DNA from: CADCTM01 sp049671305
Lineage (GTDB): Bacteria > Cyanobacteriota > Cyanobacteriia > Cyanobacteriales > Coleofasciculaceae
DNA: 52,878 nucleotides
Assembly: GCA_049671305.1 (NCBI GenBank)
Contig: JBATUR010000080.1
Span: forward strand, 1-52,878
Direction: 5' to 3'
Positions 18,159 through 25,697 of this stretch are shown one piece after another (position 1 is the first letter of the stretch; the number at the start of each line of letters is the position of its first letter). The position numbers were made by a program, and so were the translations under genes. The notes beneath the pieces are model-generated. The model had not been told where the DNA came from. It made no database searches and was given only the letters and a program-made list of their open reading frames with translations.

Positions 18159-18380
18159 CTACATTAAAGTAGGAATACTGCGAATTCCATAAATAGCTGA
18201 ATGCTGGCTTTGGGTTGCGTCTATAGATGTAAGTCTTACACTAATTCTGTCATTTCCTGTGAAACTACCTCCTACAATTAACTCTTGGCTTTGTGCGTCT
18301 AACTCCACCATAAAGTCTGGCAATGATTCAATATTCAAATGAGTTTTTGATGAATTTTTGATGGGGGGTTCACGAAACAT
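18159..18380 (-). CDS. Small protein with double-glycine motif
   Basis: A 73-residue protein with a strong ribosome-binding site (AAGGAG, 9 nt before ATG). The sequence LDAQSQELIVGG at about residues 27-38 resembles GG-type leaders used by peptidase-containing ABC exporters. The segment after GG (35 residues) has no cysteine and is Ser/Ile-rich. No exporter gene is adjacent, so a bacteriocin-like role is speculative. It could be a plain small cytoplasmic protein. Confidence 0.6.
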   Translation of the reverse strand: MFREPPIKNSSKTHLNIESLPDFMVELDAQSQELIVGGSFTGNDRISVRLTSIDATQSQHSAIYGIRSIPTLM

Positions 18381-18474
18381 TTTTCAACTCCTTTTTGATT
18401 AGTAAGCCTACAAATTTTGGTAAATGCGATGAGCAATCATGCTCTGCAACGCGAGCTCTCAAAATAAATTAGCC

Positions 18475-18834
18475 CTATCGAATTGTCCTCCTAATGCGAT
18501 TTCTTGGAACAATAAAAGATCGAGATGAGGCACAAGCCGGCGCTGTAAAACTTCCACGAGGAGTACTGCTAGCATCCCAAACAGTGCAACCATCACTACA
18601 AATTGCTTTGGCTTGACACACTGAACCTTTTACTGCTGGTGTCCAATCTGTACAATCAATACCTGTATCTGTAGACGAACAACCATTACCACACCAAGGT
18701 TTAAGAGTAACAGGTTGGCTGGGATTTCTGATGATAGTTTGAGCCACGGTTGTGGCGTTGTGTCCAAGCACGAGAGCGAAAAAAAGTGCAATAGCAATTA
18801 GAGTAACTAAAAAGATTCCTGCATTTTTTGGCAT
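18475..18834 (-). CDS. Secreted cysteine-rich small protein, copy A
   Basis: A 119-residue protein with an N-terminal signal peptide (IFLVTLIAIALFFALVLGHNATTVAQ). The mature part has seven cysteines in the pattern CGNGC...C-TDW...C..AxC..C...AC, then a basic tail (RNRIRRTIR). It is a clear paralog of the protein encoded at 19045-19419, and about 50 bp upstream of each ATG are also conserved. I do not recognise the family. Spaced cysteines suggest a disulfide-stabilised extracytoplasmic domain. Confidence 0.7.
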   Translation of the reverse strand: MPKNAGIFLVTLIAIALFFALVLGHNATTVAQTIIRNPSQPVTLKPWCGNGCSSTDTGIDCTDWTPAVKGSVCQAKAICSDGCTVWDASSTPRGSFTAPACASSRSFIVPRNRIRRTIR

Positions 18835-18883
18835 GACATTAACCCAAGAAACTAATCTACTGATTTCCTCTTTGGTTTAACCC

Positions 18884-19018
18884 TTTTTAGAAGCAGCCGC
18901 TAACACTTTAGGGACAAAAGATTGGCAAATCTCCTGGCGCGTCACCTTGCTTTGCCTAATATTCTTTGGGTTTATTGTCTGAAGTTCTCCTCAGCCTTAG
19001 CCCGAAAAATTGGGTCAG
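18884..19018 (+). pseudogene. Decayed sulfate permease (cysW/cysT-like) fragment
   Basis: The stretch matches the EAA-loop region of cysW. It shares CAAAAGATTGGCAAATCT (18915-18932) exactly with 16265-16282, and CTGGCGCGT.ACC follows in both. Conceptual residues read AAANTLGTKDWQISWRVTL, then hit a frame change and an in-frame TGA. The next part, read in another frame, resembles the GVSLxxARxxGE segment of these permeases. It is in plus orientation between two minus-strand genes and has no start or end. Confidence 0.8.
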
Positions 19019-19044
19019 AGCAAAGCGCTAAAAATAACTTGACT

Positions 19045-19419
19045 CTACCGAATTGTGAGCCTGATGCTATTTCTCGGAACTCTATATATCCCAGATGATG
19101 GACAAGCAGGAGGAAGAAAACTTCCAGGAGAAGTACTGCTAGCTTCCCATTTAACGCATCCTATGCTTGTATCACAAAACGCAAAAGCTTGACAGGTTGA
19201 ACTTGCTTTTTTGGGTCCCCAATCTGTACAAGAAATACCTCCAATTGAACCCGATGAAGACGAACAGCCATTACCGCACAAAATTGAAGGTGTAACAGGT
19301 CGATTGGGATTTCTGATTATAGTTTGAGCAACGGTTGTTGCGTTGTGTCCCAGTATGAGCGCTAAAGAAAGTGCAAGACCAATCAGAGTAATTAAGAAGA
19401 TGCGTGCATTTTTTGGCAT
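19045..19419 (-). CDS. Secreted cysteine-rich small protein, copy B
   Basis: A 124-residue paralog of the protein at 18475-18834, with nearly identical signal peptide (LGHNATTVAQTIIRNP shared) and the same seven cysteines. Differences cluster in Ser/Gly-rich linkers (CSSSSGSIGG). The tail PRNSIRLTIR matches copy A. The tandem copies and conserved upstream sequence (CCAAAGAGGAAATCA) show a local duplication. Function unknown. Confidence 0.7.
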   Translation of the reverse strand: MPKNARIFLITLIGLALSLALILGHNATTVAQTIIRNPNRPVTPSILCGNGCSSSSGSIGGISCTDWGPKKASSTCQAFAFCDTSIGCVKWEASSTSPGSFLPPACPSSGIYRVPRNSIRLTIR

Positions 19420-19492
19420 GACAGGAACCCAGGAGATTAATATGTTGATTTCCTCTTTGGTCTAACCATGCCAAATGCCCAACATGAAAGTC

Positions 19493-19526
19493 TTGCACAT
19501 TCTTGCTGTTTTTGCACATTCTTGCT
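19493..19526. repeat. Direct repeat TTGCACATTCTTGCT x2
   Basis: Two identical 15-bp copies (19493-19507 and 19512-19526) are spaced 19 bp start to start. They lie upstream of Cys-rich copy B and downstream of the response regulator. The ~2-helical-turn spacing would suit an operator for a dimeric regulator, but no binding protein can be named. Confidence 0.5.
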
Positions 19527-19604
19527 ATAACTTGAGTGAAGTTTTGGGCGTAACTTCTGTTAGAGGTTTGAACTCTGCACCTGCAAAAATACAATTTTTA
19601 ATTG

Positions 19605-20252
19605 TTAAGCCATACTACTTTCAATCGCCCAACGTGCTAACTCAGTACGATTATGTAAACCAGTTTTACCCAGCATATTAGAAACATGACTTTCAATCGT
19701 GCGCTGACTAACATTCATCTGTTCAGCAATTTCTCGATTTGCCATACCCCGTGCCACAAATTGCACAACTTTTAGTTCAGTTGGAGTTAGTTCAACATCA
19801 AAAGGAACCTGAATTGTAGCCTCACCATTGCTGCCTGAACCTGAGTGCTGAATTAAACGATTTGCTTGCTTGAGAGATGATTCTACTTGTGCAACGAGTT
19901 CTTCTGGCTCAAAAGGCTTCACCATATAAACATCAGCACCTGTATTTAGTCCTTTTACGCGGTCTTGACTTTGACCTTTTGCCGAGAGAAATAATACAGG
20001 AACCCAACTAGTGCGCGGATCTTGTCTGACGTGTTCGACCAAAGCATAACCGTCCATCTCCGGCATCATTATGTCACAAATGATCATGTCGGGGATTTCT
20101 AAGTCTAAAACTTCTAGTGCTTCTCGACCATTTTCAGCAGTGACAACTTCATACCCTCGAAATTCTAGATAGTCTTTGACTAACAAGATTAAGTTTGGGT
20201 CATCGTCAATCAGCAGCAGTCGCTTATTATCTCTAACAGTGCTTTCTTTCAT
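19605..20252 (-). CDS. NarL/LuxR-type response regulator
   Basis: A 215-residue two-component regulator. The receiver domain shows the acidic pocket (LLLIDDDPN), phospho-acceptor Asp in MIICDIMMPEMDGY, and Lys in VKPFEPEEL. The C-terminal LuxR-type HTH is NREIAEQMNVSQRTIESHVSNML. It resembles the cyanobacterial/plastid Ycf29-like group, but this assignment is tentative. No histidine kinase is adjacent. Confidence 0.9.
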   Translation of the reverse strand: MKESTVRDNKRLLLIDDDPNLILLVKDYLEFRGYEVVTAENGREALEVLDLEIPDMIICDIMMPEMDGYALVEHVRQDPRTSWVPVLFLSAKGQSQDRVKGLNTGADVYMVKPFEPEELVAQVESSLKQANRLIQHSGSGSNGEATIQVPFDVELTPTELKVVQFVARGMANREIAEQMNVSQRTIESHVSNMLGKTGLHNRTELARWAIESSMA

Positions 20253-20487
20253 ACTGTGACACGCGCCATGCTTTGCTTGCTGAGGTTACTTGATAGATAT
20301 TTCTCTTTAATCGCCATACTATCTGGATACTAACTCTTGTCGGTGTTTTGACGCGGACGTTGAACACGATGAGTGACTGATGGAGTAGCAACCTGCAGTA
20401 TTACGGAATTATCGAGAGTATGTACTATGTTAATTTACTCTTATTGGAAAAACTTCCCTAAATAGAGTACTTCAATTGCAAATATTC

Positions 20488-20988
20488 TTAATCTACACTC
20501 TTACTGTTTTCCAAATCATCCACACTATGCACTGAACTTGCACTCGTTTCAGTCTCTGGCAAGGAATGGATCAAGAAGGCATATTCTTCAACAACCTTGT
20601 TGCCAATGAGATGTTCTGTGATAATGCGTTCAATGACCTCTGGGGTGGTGTTACGATACCAAACTCCATCGGGATAAATCACCATGATTGGACCATTTGT
20701 ACAAACTCGTAGACAGTTAGCTTTAGTGCGGAAGATTAAACTAGGTTTATCGTTGGTTGATTGGTCGAGCTTAAGCTGTTTGAGTCGTTTTTTCAAGTAA
20801 TCCCACGCTTCTAGACTTGCTTGTTTTGAGCAGCATTTTGGTAGAGTCTGGTCAGCACACAAAAAAATATGCCGCTCAATTTGATTGAGGTCTAAACTTT
20901 TTACACTAATTGTCAGTGAGTCTAAGTCGAGCCCGACTTGAGGAGTTGTCGTTTTGTCATCGTTGTTTGAGGTTTTGTTAAGTTCCAT
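20488..20988 (-). CDS. Thioredoxin-fold [2Fe-2S] ferredoxin-like protein
   Basis: A 166-residue protein from ATG 20988. Cysteines C44 and C52/C53 (CADQTLPKCC) and C92/C96 (NCLRVC) fit the C-x(7-8)-C...C-x3-C pattern of Shethna-type thioredoxin-like ferredoxins, as in NuoE C-terminal and cyanobacterial homologs. The segment GPIMVIYPDGVWY is typical of the family. The partner and electron donor are unknown. A variable acidic tail follows residue 140. It is divergent from groES. Confidence 0.85.
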   Translation of the reverse strand: MELNKTSNNDDKTTTPQVGLDLDSLTISVKSLDLNQIERHIFLCADQTLPKCCSKQASLEAWDYLKKRLKQLKLDQSTNDKPSLIFRTKANCLRVCTNGPIMVIYPDGVWYRNTTPEVIERIITEHLIGNKVVEEYAFLIHSLPETETSASSVHSVDDLENSKSVD

Positions 20989-21264
20989 TGCTAGCAGAAA
21001 TAAATAGCTCAAAATCTGATTTGCAGATATCTAGCTTTGAAGATAATTCTATTCTTGATTGATCAGTAAGTTGATACACCGACAAACCAGTAATTTTAGC
21101 GAAAATCTCCCGTTCTTAACAGTTGCTTGAGCTGACCCAAAAGTTTTTGTAGAGCAAAAAAAGCCTTAACGCCTTGCCATAAATGAATTATAGCCACCAA
21201 CACCCCCTAGTTCGGGAACCCGTACCAGAAAATTTGTTGCGCTCAGAGGCATTATTTAAGTAAA

Positions 21265-21291
21265 TTAGCACTCAGGGGCTGAGAGTGCTAA
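21265..21291 (+). promoter_or_regulatory. CIRCE operator (HrcA site) upstream of groESL
   Basis: TTAGCACTC-N9-GAGTGCTAA is a perfect match to the CIRCE inverted repeat, 41 bp upstream of the groES start. HrcA binds it to repress chaperonin genes without heat stress. The 21013-21332 interval otherwise holds no gene. Confidence 0.97.
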
Positions 21292-21332
21292 AGTCAGCTT
21301 ATAAGTAAAAAAGTAGATCAGGAGAAATTTGT

Positions 21333-21644
21333 ATGGCAGCAGTATCATTAAGTGTTTCCACCGTCAAACCATTAAGCGATCGCGTCTTCGTGAAAGTAAG
21401 CGCCGCTGAAGAAAAGACTGCAGGCGGAATTTTGCTACCCGATAACGCCAAAGAAAAGCCTCAAGTCGGCGAAATTGTCAACGTAGGACCAGGCAAGCGC
21501 AACGATGATGGTAGCCGCACCGAGCCCGATGTCAAAGTCGGAGACAAAGTACTTTACTCAAAATACGCCGGCACCGATATCAAGCTAGGTAGCGAAGAAT
21601 ATGTCCTTTTGTCAGAAAAAGACATTTTAGCGATCGTCTCCTAA
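21333..21644 (+). CDS. groES: Co-chaperonin GroES
   Basis: A 103-residue Hsp10 subunit. The lid heptamer protein starts LSVSTVKPLSDRVFVK, has the mobile loop EEKTAGGILLPDNAKEK that contacts GroEL, and ends LLSEKDILAIV. The ribosome-binding site AGGAGAA precedes the ATG. It is the first gene of the CIRCE-controlled groES-groEL operon. Confidence 0.98.
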   Translation: MAAVSLSVSTVKPLSDRVFVKVSAAEEKTAGGILLPDNAKEKPQVGEIVNVGPGKRNDDGSRTEPDVKVGDKVLYSKYAGTDIKLGSEEYVLLSEKDILAIVS

Positions 21645-21699
21645 GAGCCAACTGTCCCAAACCCCACCCTTACTTCACAAACTCAAAAACTGGATATTT

Positions 21700-23334
21700 A
21701 TGGCTAAACGCATCATTTACAACGAAAACGCTCGTCGTGCCCTAGAAAGAGGCATGGATATTTTAGCAGAAGCTGTTGCGGTTACACTTGGACCCAAAGG
21801 ACGTAACGTCGTTTTGGAAAAGAAATTTGGCGCACCACAAATCGTTAACGATGGTGTCACCATTGCCAAAGAAATCGAACTAGAAGACCATGTGGAAAAC
21901 ACAGGCGTTGCCCTAATTCGTCAAGCCGCTTCCAAAACCAACGACGCCGCCGGAGATGGCACCACCACAGCAACTGTGTTGGCTCATGCAATGGTTAAAG
22001 AAGGCTTGCGTAACGTCGCAGCGGGTGCGAATGCCATTGCCCTGAAGCGCGGTATCGACAAAGCGATCGCCTTTTTGGTGGGAAAAATTGCTGAGCACGC
22101 CCGTCAAGTTGAAGATTCCAAAGCGATCGCCCAAGTTGCCTCCATCTCTGCCGGTAACGACGATGAAGTTGGTCAAATGATCGCCCAAGCGATGGATAAA
22201 GTCGGTAAAGAAGGCGTAATTTCCCTAGAAGAAGGGAAATCTATGACCACCGAACTAGAAATCACCGAAGGGATGCGCTTTGATAAAGGCTACACCTCTC
22301 CCTACTTCGCTACCGATATGGAGCGCATGGAAGCGGTTCTAGAAGAGCCTTTTATCTTAATTACCGACAAAAAAATCACGCTCGTACAAGACCTCGTACC
22401 AGTGTTAGAGCAAGTTGCACGCTCCGGTCGTCCTTTGGTAATTATTGCCGAAGACATCGAAAAAGAAGCCCTTGCCACCTTGGTTGTCAACCGTCTGCGG
22501 GGTGTTTTGAACGTCGCTGCAGTTAAAGCGCCTGGATTTGGCGATCGCCGCAAAGCCATGTTGGAAGACATCGCCGTGCTGACCGGTGGTGAATTGATCA
22601 CCGAAGATGCCGGCTTGAAGCTAGAAACCACCAAGCTAGAGATGCTCGGAAAAGCCCGCCGCATCACCATCACCAAAGACAGCACAACCATCGTTGCCGA
22701 AGGTAACGAAAAAGGCGTGCAGTCACGTTGCGAACAAATCCGTCGTCAAATGGAAGAAACCGAGTCTTCCTACGACCAAGAAAAACTGCAAGAGCGTTTG
22801 GCTAAACTTGCAGGTGGTGTCGCCGTCGTAAAAGTCGGTGCAGCCACTGAAACTGAAATGAAAGACCGCAAATTGCGTCTAGAAGATGCCATCAACGCTA
22901 CCAAAGCGGCTGTTGAAGAAGGCATCGTCCCCGGCGGCGGCACAACCCTAGCTCACCTGAGTCCTCAGTTGGAGACATGGGCAAACGAAAACCTCAAAGG
23001 TGAAGCCTTGACAGGTGCTTTAATTGTTGCCCGTGCCTTGGCTGCGCCCCTAAAGCGCATTGCTGAAAACGCAGGTTTAAATGGTGCAGTTATTGCCGAG
23101 CGCGTTAAAGAAAAAGACTTCAACGTTGGTTTCAATGCAGCAACCAATGAGTTTGTTGATATGTTTGAAGCCGGTATTGTTGACCCCGCCAAGGTAACAC
23201 GTTCCGCCCTGCAAAACGCCGCATCAATTGCAGGTATGGTGCTAACCACCGAGTGCATTGTTGTTGACAAACCTGAGCCAAAAGACGGCGCTGTTGCTCC
23301 TGGCGCTGGCATGGGTGGCGACTTCGATTACTAA
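21700..23334 (+). CDS. groL: Chaperonin GroEL (groES-linked copy)
   Basis: A 544-residue Hsp60 ring subunit. ATP-site motifs include LGPKGRNVVLE, DGVTIAKEIELED and AGDGTTTATVLA; GIVPGGGTTL is near residue 410. The C-terminus ends GAGMGGDFDY. Cyanobacteria usually carry a second, groES-less groEL elsewhere; this is the operon copy. It starts 55 bp after groES and is followed by a strong terminator. Confidence 0.98.
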   Translation: MAKRIIYNENARRALERGMDILAEAVAVTLGPKGRNVVLEKKFGAPQIVNDGVTIAKEIELEDHVENTGVALIRQAASKTNDAAGDGTTTATVLAHAMVKEGLRNVAAGANAIALKRGIDKAIAFLVGKIAEHARQVEDSKAIAQVASISAGNDDEVGQMIAQAMDKVGKEGVISLEEGKSMTTELEITEGMRFDKGYTSPYFATDMERMEAVLEEPFILITDKKITLVQDLVPVLEQVARSGRPLVIIAEDIEKEALATLVVNRLRGVLNVAAVKAPGFGDRRKAMLEDIAVLTGGELITEDAGLKLETTKLEMLGKARRITITKDSTTIVAEGNEKGVQSRCEQIRRQMEETESSYDQEKLQERLAKLAGGVAVVKVGAATETEMKDRKLRLEDAINATKAAVEEGIVPGGGTTLAHLSPQLETWANENLKGEALTGALIVARALAAPLKRIAENAGLNGAVIAERVKEKDFNVGFNAATNEFVDMFEAGIVDPAKVTRSALQNAASIAGMVLTTECIVVDKPEPKDGAVAPGAGMGGDFDY

Positions 23335-23382
23335 TTAACTCGCATTGCAGGGATAACCTTGCAAGATGTAAGCTTATTAATT

Positions 23383-23410
23383 GCCGCCTCAATTTAGAGG
23401 CGGCTTTTTA
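23383..23410 (+). terminator. Rho-independent terminator after groEL
   Basis: GCCGCCTC-AATTTA-GAGGCGGC forms a perfect 8-bp GC-rich stem followed by TTTTTATT. Confidence 0.92.
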
Positions 23411-23462
23411 TTAGCAATTGTTACTAAATTTAATTACTCTCGTTCTTTTATAATTAACATCC

Positions 23463-24224
23463 TTAACTAACACTAACTTCATCCGACTTCAGAAGAGAAG
23501 CCGCTTCTTGCATAAGCTGTTTTTGCTCCTGGTTTAAGGCATCCAATCGACTAAAAATTTCTGCCAATCGCTTTTTATGAACAAGGGATTGAGAACTCAA
23601 AGGCTTTAAATTTGCTGGCTTAATGCTCTCAATAACAAGATTCTTTCTCACAAATAAACCTTTAATAAATTGATATATTGAGCCAAAAATAAACAAACTA
23701 AACCTAAATGGCGCTTGCAAAATAACCAGCCAACCTTTCTCAAAAAATTGTCCCAACGCTTTTAATAATCCAGATATTATTAAAATTGCTAAAAACAAAA
23801 GCGCTAAAGAAATCAAAGGATGACTAACTAACCAAAGGAGATTTGGGTGAGCATTTATCCAATCATTAATCAAAGAACTAATTGCATTTTGCAGTACATC
23901 AGAGGCTTTTCCACTAACACTTTCAGCTTTTTTAATACTAGCTTCTAGTGAGGCTTTGGCTTGCTCTGTATTTGTCGTTATTGTATTAACAGCTTGGTTA
24001 GTCGTTTCACTCAAGACTGCCTTTGCCTTATCAGTAGTTTGGTTGAGGATATCAACAGCTCGATTTGTCGATTTAGATAACGCATTTACTGCCGTATTTG
24101 CAGAATTAGTTAAAGCATCTTTTGCCTTTTGGGAAGTTTCTGTTACTTGATTAACTGCTTCGCTCGAAAAAGTAGTCACCTTCTGCCAGTTTTGGGAAAG
24201 ATCACCGAATAAATTAATTGCCAT
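23463..24224 (-). CDS. Membrane protein with eight 11-residue amphipathic repeats
   Basis: A 253-residue protein from ATG 24224. Residues 20-107 are eight uninterrupted 11-mers, e.g. ANTAVNALSKS, TNRAVDILNQT, TDKAKAVLSET, TNQAVNTITTN, with consensus [ST]xxAhxxhxx[ST]. Such 11-mer helices occur in LEA-3, apolipoprotein and perilipin proteins and bind membranes or protect during drying. Next come a strongly hydrophobic segment (LISLALLFLAILIISGLL) and a second hydrophobic stretch, then a C-terminal coiled coil (RLDALNQEQKQLMQEAASLL). Function is not established. Confidence 0.75.
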   Translation of the reverse strand: MAINLFGDLSQNWQKVTTFSSEAVNQVTETSQKAKDALTNSANTAVNALSKSTNRAVDILNQTTDKAKAVLSETTNQAVNTITTNTEQAKASLEASIKKAESVSGKASDVLQNAISSLINDWINAHPNLLWLVSHPLISLALLFLAILIISGLLKALGQFFEKGWLVILQAPFRFSLFIFGSIYQFIKGLFVRKNLVIESIKPANLKPLSSQSLVHKKRLAEIFSRLDALNQEQKQLMQEAASLLKSDEVSVS

Positions 24225-24357
24225 AAAAAACTCACGACTATAGATATATGTCACTTGGATAGCCTTTTTTTTAATATAGACCTAAACTAAATAAATCGCA
24301 GCAGCAAGCGCCACCCGACTTAATTAATTTTAATTTTTGCTAAACAAGTATTACTTG

Positions 24358-25044
24358 CTAAAAAGCTGTATCTTTCACTACCCAAGACTGAGTAACAGGC
24401 GGTGTTTTTGCAGACATCGCCTCAGTTTCCATTGCCGTCAAAATAGTTTGCACAGAACTCATAACTTGCTGCAATTGTGCATGGAGTTCTTCAACTTCTT
24501 TTGGTGCAAGTGATACACTTACCGTTGGCTTTAATTGAGCATTCTCCAAACAATTATCACTATCTTGGTAAGATAATATCACTTGAGATTGAAACTCTTG
24601 AGTAGTAATAATCAATGGTTCTACAAAAGATGTAGCTTGTACAATATTGGAGACTTGTATTGGCTCATCTACAAAAGCCTTGAGTTCAGACTTTTCTAAC
24701 TGAAGATCTGTAATTTTAAGAGCCTCTAATTGCGTTTCTTTTTGCTGAATATTTTGAGATAAATTTAATAACTGAGCTTCAACAAGTGAAGATTTATCCA
24801 TTGAGCGACGCCAACCCGCCACAGCAACAGCAGCAAAACCAACACCTAAAGAAAGTACTCCAGCCAAACCCAAATAAGGGCTAGAAATATCTCGCAACTT
24901 ACCACTAAATAAAGGTTCTTCCTGGAATTGAATGGTTACGGGTTCCTTGCCAAATATGATTAATGGCACAGACAAAGTAGCAAAGACTGTCGCCGCCAAC
25001 AATACTGGTGTCAACACAAATTTCTGGAGTAGAGAAGTAGTCAT
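24358..25044 (-). CDS. Conserved hypothetical membrane protein with coiled coil
   Basis: A 228-residue protein with two N-terminal membrane segments (LTPVLLAATVFATLSVPLII and LAGVLSLGVGFAAVAVAGW) separated by a ~30-residue loop. A coiled-coil region (LVEAQLLNLSQNIQQKETQLEAL) and a low-complexity C-terminal half follow. No known domain is recognised. It lies 133 bp upstream of the 11-mer repeat gene on the same strand, so the two may be cotranscribed. Confidence 0.65.
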   Translation of the reverse strand: MTTSLLQKFVLTPVLLAATVFATLSVPLIIFGKEPVTIQFQEEPLFSGKLRDISSPYLGLAGVLSLGVGFAAVAVAGWRRSMDKSSLVEAQLLNLSQNIQQKETQLEALKITDLQLEKSELKAFVDEPIQVSNIVQATSFVEPLIITTQEFQSQVILSYQDSDNCLENAQLKPTVSVSLAPKEVEELHAQLQQVMSSVQTILTAMETEAMSAKTPPVTQSWVVKDTAF

Positions 25045-25697
25045 AATCAGATAATTCCAGTAACAATTTATAGTGTCAGAGGATGTAACTGATAGATGCT
25101 GATTTATTAGCTATCAAGAAGAAAAAATTCCTCTTTTCAATAAATTCTATATACTTTTATCAATATAACTAGAGTCCGCGTAAATGCCTATAAATTTCAA
25201 ATAAACAGAGCTAAAAATTGATAAGGATCAAAAGTAGTTTAGATAAAGCTTGGATGAAGACCTGCAAACTTAGATAAATTTTTGCTAAACTTTCCTCTGA
25301 AATAAAATAACTCAGTCGCTATCCCAACACCAAACTATCTATTGATATGAGTAATTTTCTCTATGCTTGTAGGCGGATTGAAATGATGCTTCTTTTGTAA
25401 AATTGAGGGATGAAAGTCTACAACACTAACCTTCTGAGCCATCAATCCCTGACATTACAGGCTCCCCTAATTACCAACGACTGATTTACCACCGCTCAAA
25501 TAATTTGAGAAGGGCAACCAAATTGCAACATCTTCAGTTAAATTACAAAAAATTTATGCTAGCCTTGAACTTATTGAATTTGCCAATAGACTAAGCTGTA
25601 AATAAGTGTCAAATTGGGGAACATTCTGAGCTAAATATTGTCAAGCAAGCAAGGGTGACGGATTACATTATGTTAACAACATTTAGCTAGTCAGGGG
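25045..25697. other. Long intergenic region
   Basis: About 650 bp between divergent genes. No gene, tRNA or strong hairpin is seen. It must contain promoters for the glucanase and the membrane protein. A GGATTGAAATG at about 25375 resembles a CRISPR repeat end, but it is single and not repeated. Confidence 0.5.

Noticed and set aside
19271..19594. A 107-codon minus-strand frame overlapping Cys-rich copy B
   Set aside because: It is a different frame across the signal-peptide region of a better-supported gene and the upstream non-coding DNA.
21913..23312. Long minus-strand frames opposite groEL
   Set aside because: They are antisense frames caused by the codon composition of a strongly expressed gene; no start signals or homology are evident.
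25370..25390. GGATTGAAATG resembling the end of a CRISPR repeat
   Set aside because: It occurs once with no repeat-spacer periodicity and no cas genes nearby.
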